A DNA stretch of 64,000 nt, from the NCBI RefSeq assembly GCF_021155765.1, contig NC_060107.1, positions 7,501 through 71,500 of the forward strand, read 5' to 3'. How positions within the stretch are numbered: the stretch's first letter is position 1; every line of letters begins with the position of its first letter. The notes beneath the pieces are model-generated. The model ran no database searches, was not told the origin of the DNA, and worked only from the letters and a program-made list of their open reading frames with translations. A program made the position numbers and the translations under genes. The DNA comes from Diprion similis. Lineage: Eukaryota; Arthropoda; Insecta; Hymenoptera; Diprionidae. Of the stretch, positions 58,901 through 64,000 are shown in pieces.

Positions 58901-60737
58901 CTTGTGACAAAGGCTACGGATAAGCTTAGAAACATACCACGCGTGAGTTTCTCTACTGCAGGCCAATCGGGGCTAATTACATCTATTATATCCAAAACGT
59001 TGAGAATTGAGAAAACAAATAAAAAATTACGAACTGTACCACTTGTAGTTGTAGTAACGTCATGTATGTACATATTACCTACATGCATACACAATATGTA
59101 CACCTATACATGATATTACGGGTTATTCGCCGCTAAGTGTACATGTGTACGAGAGGTTTACCGACAGGCAGTCTGGTTGCATATACCTACTATCCTACCT
59201 GTCTACAAGCAGTCAATAGATCTGCAAGCACGAGATAAAATGATAATTTTCATCAACGCTCTTTCACTGTCCCCATATCAAACGATTCCCATTCATTAAT
59301 TTTCATTTTACTACGAGTATTTAGCTACGACGGCTCACAATATGCGTACACCAAAGAACGGTGCGCATAATAATACACGTTTACTGCGCATAAGCCGTAG
59401 AACACGGTCGTGGATGGGTTTCTTTTCTTAGTTTCTCGACTTTGGCTGGCCGACGTCAGCCAATTGGAGCCGAGGATGCTCAATGACGGCGGCGCAGAGC
59501 CTGCTGACAACGAGTCTCTTGCCGAGGCAATATCCTCTCAATATATTTTACGCTTATAGAAGCTTGCAATGAACATATATTCATAGAATCCATTATTGAC
59601 GACAAGCATTTAATTCTTCACACTACAAGTGAAACTGCCAATCAGTCGAGAACTGAAATATGATATTTCACCTCACTTTATATCTAATGTTTTCCTATTA
59701 GGTTTTTAAATCGAATGTTTCAAGTTCATTAGCCTGAAATCGGATTGTCAGCATCCTGGATGTTAAAAGAATGAAGAAAAATTGATGTCAAAACGAACCG
59801 CTGATCGCCCAATATGCTTCCGTCGCGGTAAAGATCTTCGCAGGTTCACCTTGCATTCCGTTCTTTTCCACTGTGCTTAGTGTGCGATGCTACCCCATCA
59901 CTTGAACAGAACAAGAAATAAAAATAAAAATAAAAATGTGTAACTTCATACAGATCTTAACGCATGTCATATTGCACGCAGGCTGTTAAAATCGCGGCTA
60001 TTATACTTTCCATTTACACTTTCACATGTTTCGGTGCAATACCGACAATTTCCTTAATTCAATTTGAGTCCATATATACGCATTTGGGCAAAAATTCGCA
60101 CCAGCCCGTGTAAAGTTCGGCCGAAATCTCTGGGCTAGAGCAAAATTCATGTAAATGCTTGTAAGCGCGACTAAATTTGAACGAGCCCGTATGGATTTCA
60201 ATCTACACGAAACCTATAAGAAAATATTTCACAGTGTAGTTCGTATAGAAGTACGCATTCTCGTGCCTACATCCAGGTGAGGAATAATTCAATTTTAAAC
60301 ACCATAAATAATAAATTACACGTATACGTGCATACCTATATATTTGTGTGTGTGCGTGTATAAATATACCCCCCAGTTTTACCAGGTATAATTAGGGAGG
60401 GAGAAAGAGATATTACGCGTTTGCGCGTTGTGTCTGTATTAGTTCTATAATAACACCGAAAGATGAGATGCGATCTGCAGTATTGTTTACACGCACATAT
60501 ACTGGCACGCGTACGCAAGATGGATCAAGTATAATAGAGAAATAGCATAGGTTCAATAGGTCGCCGGCAATTATAAACGTGCAGCGATTAACATATTCTC
60601 GTCGCCTGATTTGCACATTCCTGGCGCCGAGGTAGAGACCTGAAGCAGGCTAGCAGCGCGGCGTTCGTGAATTAACAAAAGCAAACATCGGGCAAGAGAA
60701 ACGCTGACGTTATATCCGCCGAGATGTCTTTGCGTAG
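55971..60737. other. Gene-free stretch
   Basis: Short TA microsatellites (56115-56132). ORFs at 57858-58049 and 58492-58695 (minus) lie in A/T-rich DNA that could be decayed transposon sequence, but no family motif is firm. The GC-rich part at 56,930-57,180 has no coding signal. Confidence 0.3.
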
Positions 60738-60854
60738 GTGGAGCCCTCGGGGCGATTGGGTATCCACACAGACAATTCATACGAGTATATCTGGGCACGC
60801 TCAACATCGGAGTCGAATACTGCGAGCGAGGAGGAAGTCGTTACGAAAATTAAA

Positions 60855-61523
60855 ATGATCGTACATTTATTGTTGTTATTTTTGAAAACGCGTATACGAC
60901 GGGCACACCTTACAAAATTTTCTTGTACGCTATCGATATTCGTTAGTATTACTTTTCGTGTCAATTTCAACCTTCAGCAATACTCAGGTGAAAGTAAAAA
61001 CATGTTTGGCGGCTCCCCCCCCCCCCCCCCCCCGCCCGCCACACCAAGAGAACAAAACAATCAAAAATCATATTCAAAGCGTATTATACATGCAGTTTGG
61101 ATAGAAGGATATACTCGAAGTTCATGGTGGAAAAATGTTGTACAGAAAATGATGGCCCTAAATGTTGCTGATTCCAGTATATACGTTTCAAGGCAAAGAC
61201 GTTATATAGTTGAACCGCGTGTAGCATCACTTCTAGATATAATAGAAAATACCGACGTTCCCGGTGCGTCCCGGCTGGAAGGGTGGGAGCACGTCTCCCG
61301 ATGGGGCCATCAGCGTGAGTTAACATACCTGGTGGACTCACGGAGAACTCGCATAGCACCGTGTAACGTCGATGATTTCAGCATGACTCACCGTGGCACG
61401 TACTCGACTGGTGGCAGTGGCTTGGGTATGCCGAAAAGAACCAATCGCCATAATTTATTGGCATATTTTGATTCAAAGGTTAAATACCAAATACCAGAAT
61501 ATACCTACATCTTCGTTTCCTAA
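60855..61523 (+). CDS. Long open frame, unidentified
   Basis: From an ATG at 60855 the frame is open for 222 codons to TAA (and open further upstream, 261 codons in all), the longest in the window. It runs through a 19-base poly-C (61015-61033, read as Pro), which is liable to length change. The product has a hydrophobic start (MIVHLLLLFL) and no recognised domain. Codon use is not biased. A good donor (CAGC|gtgagt at about 61313) lies inside, so part of it may be a spliced exon. Chance is a real possibility. Confidence 0.15.
   Translation: MIVHLLLLFLKTRIRRAHLTKFSCTLSIFVSITFRVNFNLQQYSGESKNMFGGSPPPPPPPATPREQNNQKSYSKRIIHAVWIEGYTRSSWWKNVVQKMMALNVADSSIYVSRQRRYIVEPRVASLLDIIENTDVPGASRLEGWEHVSRWGHQRELTYLVDSRRTRIAPCNVDDFSMTHRGTYSTGGSGLGMPKRTNRHNLLAYFDSKVKYQIPEYTYIFVS
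61015..61033. repeat. Poly-C run (19)
   Basis: Uninterrupted C homopolymer inside the long open frame. Confidence 0.95.
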
Positions 61524-62039
61524 CGTGCTCGGCTGAGTATCCGTGTGTGCGCGTGTGTGTAGACAGGCAGATGCAGTGTCTATTAGGGATATCTAGAACG
61601 AGATTAGCCAATCTGTTACCATCACTCACGTCCCAATTGCTTAGGCATTTTTTAATCTTTTTCACCCACTCATGCATACAGTGTATTTACTCTCCTGTAA
61701 TCAAGTTTTAGGCGAAAAAAAACTTTGAATATTGCAAGTACCTACTACAAGTTCTCACTCCACTCATCGACGTCTGCTCACCTTGGAAGTAGGTGTGAAA
61801 TGGAAAAAAGATAAAGTTTTCAAGTAAATCTTTGCGATAAGAGGTTTTCCGCGTCAAAGTCGTAGAAATAGATTCGCTTCGCTTTCTGTATGAAAAATAT
61901 TTTCCTCTGTCAGTCAAGGTGGAAATGAATAAATTCAAGAACCCAACTATGAAAGATCCTGAAAGTTTCAATGCTCTTTCTCACTATTGAGGGGTGTCGG
62001 CAGATTTTTTAACGACTTGGAAAAAAAAAATTCTTTTAG

Positions 62040-62548
62040 GTTCCAAAATAAAAATAAAAAAAAGCAAATCCTAATAGTCCTTATCTTTTCATCCTTTGAT
62101 CTTTCTTATTGAAAAAAAAAAGATTTTTCTGATTTATTTTGAGAAATATGCACAATATCAAAATTTCCCGAGACATGTTTTATTTTTCTCTTTTCCTTCA
62201 GCTTCTGTAAGGACTATTAGGATTTTTTATTTTATTTTTGCTTTCGAAACTAAAACAAAATGTAAAAAAAATATGAGGCAGCCGCAGCCCACTTTCTAAT
62301 TATGATAGATATTATTTATTTTTTACCTAGAATCTGTGGAAAAAGTTGCAGAATTTTAAAAATCGCGTTTTTGTAGTTATCCCTTTTTTACACAAAACCG
62401 ATCGTCGCGTCACCTGGATGAGTAGTGAAAAAATTATTTTAAAAAACAGGGCTTCATTTGAAGTGGAATTAATGCTAAAAAAAGTTATGCAAAGATCTGA
62501 TGACGTGAGGCAAATGACTCCTCGATTTCACTTGGAATGCCCCATATA
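62040..62548. mobile_element. GGGGCATTCC-family element with adjoining hairpin
   Basis: 62270-62548 closely matches the right part of the MITE at 14891-15248, ending CTTGGAATGCCCCA. Immediately left, 62040-62257 forms its own hairpin (aatcctaatagtcctta against taaggactattaggatt). No left terminus of the GGGGCATTCC type was found, so it is truncated or rearranged. Confidence 0.65.
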
Positions 62549-63654
62549 TGTATATACACATCAGCGGGCGTTTACATTCATTATGGCGCGTAGAATTGAC
62601 TCAAACGAGTCGTAAAACAGGAAACTGTGTTTCTCTGAAGTCATTGGAAATCTCCAAACATTAGCGTTCAAACATAGATTAGAGAACCACCGCGTCTGTC
62701 CATTGGACGTCTATCATTTATATACTTTATACGCTTACACAAGGCATACGTACGGACGTAGATACGTCATACATCCACGAGGCAACATAGGTATGCTACG
62801 TATAGTCGTAGAGACAGTAAATATAGCATATAAGCGATAATGATATAGGCGGACCCAGCATTTCTAATAATGCCGCCCCGAATGTTTCGTAATTGCAGTA
62901 TCGACACTTGATTCCATAGCAGTACGGGGTCTGGGGTGAGTTCGCAAGTAATACATCTGTTAAATTGAGTAAAATCGGTTTAACAACGAGATACGCGTAT
63001 GCGGTGCGGTATTCTTTCTTTACAATTCACGTTCAAGCTGTTAAACAATTCAAAAATTGACTTGGAAGCAAGAGGTCTTGAACCCCGTACCGAACCCTGT
63101 ACCGCGTACGGTATTTTCGATTGCACCACATCTACATTATTCCTAAAAGGTCAAGTACAGTAAATTGAATAGCACTAGAGTCAACCAGCTATAAATAATT
63201 AGATGAGGCCTCACACGCTGCAGAAGCAAATCGGTAAGCGATTGTGAGGTATATCCGAAATAATTTGTCAACATTCTATTTTGCAAATTTTTGATCATTC
63301 CATTTTAAAGGGATTGGAACTCGAATACAAATTACCTTGGATTTTTAATACAGAACTGAGTGTCGCTTGCTTTGACCCAGTGTTTATTACTTCCAGTATC
63401 ATGTAAATTAATCTTACAGTTTAGATCACCAATAAATCACACCGTGTCTCAAGACAACTTCAACGTACCTATGCGAGCATACCTCCTACCCCTCCTACCT
63501 ACTATTTTTCTACAAGAGCATAACAAGCTGGCCGAGTACATACGTCTGTCGCGCATAAAAGTGAGCTGCTATTGTTTTCTCTTATACCTATTGTTGTCTG
63601 ATTTTAACCGATGCGTCTTGGTAAACCGGAGTAACGTCGATTATGACTCCCCTA

Positions 63655-63795
63655 ATTCTAGCGGATCAGGATTAAGGTTGGCCGTGCTGGGGATTGACTT
63701 ACGCCCATTGAATAACACACCGCGCTCACAGCGTGGCTACCATTGGTTAGAGACTGCCAGAGCCAACCTTATTCCTGACCCACTAAGGCCAGAGA
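63655..63795. repeat. Inverted repeat, ~35-bp arms
   Basis: gcggatcaggattaaggttg on the left is matched by caaccttattcctgaccc on the right. The 158-codon ORF 63360-63836 runs through both arms and is not called as a gene. Confidence 0.65.
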
Positions 63796-64000
63796 GATCA
63801 GAATCGATATTACCCGCGTACAATGGTACAATATAAAGATGAAAATACTTGGGATATCGTTTCCAAAATAAACTTAATTCCTCCGAACGTCAATTAAGTG
63901 CGTGTTTCACGTAGTCTCAACGGCTCCGCGCACAGTTGTTATAGATGCAGGGGAGAGAAGCATTCAGACGCATGCCGGAAATTTGAAAGGAGATCCTAGA

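Noticed and set aside
63055..63125. tRNA-like B-box on the minus strand (ggttcaagacc)
   Set aside because: No matching A box, acceptor stem or anticodon arm could be laid out.
63360..63836. 158-codon ORF
   Set aside because: It runs through both arms of an inverted repeat and has no domain or codon bias.
1..64000. A bacterial-style multi-gene system (defence island, CRISPR, phage module)
   Set aside because: The window is spliced insect nuclear DNA with no operon-like gene runs, so nothing of that kind is present.

Overview
This is a stretch of a eukaryotic nuclear genome, almost certainly an insect. The support is spliced genes with GT-AG introns, AT-rich intergenic DNA full of fold-back elements and non-LTR retrotransposon fragments, and a (CCTAA)n array, the arthropod TTAGG telomere motif, near the left edge. 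The many GGTATACCTA-like words and the miniature-element load would suit a hymenopteran, but I cannot fix the order. There are no operons, CRISPR arrays or phage-like modules.

Layout. 1-2.35 kb is repeat DNA: a 74-bp telomeric array, a 123-bp minisatellite and a duplicated C/G-homopolymer repeat. 4.46-6.44 kb (minus) is a complete seven-exon UCHL3/Uch-type ubiquitin C-terminal hydrolase of 227 residues, all four active-site residues present, with a 12-nt second exon. 8.84-11.07 kb (minus) is a complete five-exon OCIA-domain protein (OCIAD1/asrij type, 244 residues), preceded by two CRE palindromes and two CACGTG E-boxes. I assembled both genes by hand; every intron is GT-AG and every codon phase closes. 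From 11.1 to 22.7 kb there is no gene I can support. A GC-rich, CpG-rich block at 22.7-25.2 kb ends in a plus-strand coding exon (24779-25186) whose family I do not recognise; its continuation may lie far downstream.

The remaining 39 kb looks intergenic or intronic. It is packed with fold-back/MITE elements of several families, with LINE fragments (one split by a hAT-like element with a perfect 8-bp target duplication, and lying head-to-tail with a second LINE), with three copies of a ~240-bp dispersed repeat, and with microsatellites. A few weak ORFs are listed at low confidence.

The two genes have no evident pathway link: one is cytosolic ubiquitin processing, the other an endosomal/mitochondrial membrane-associated protein. 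They are neighbours in the same orientation. I found no new multi-gene system. The most unusual supported points are the Uch microexon, the CRE/E-box cluster, the unidentified GC-rich exon, the telomere-array junction and the nested retroelements.
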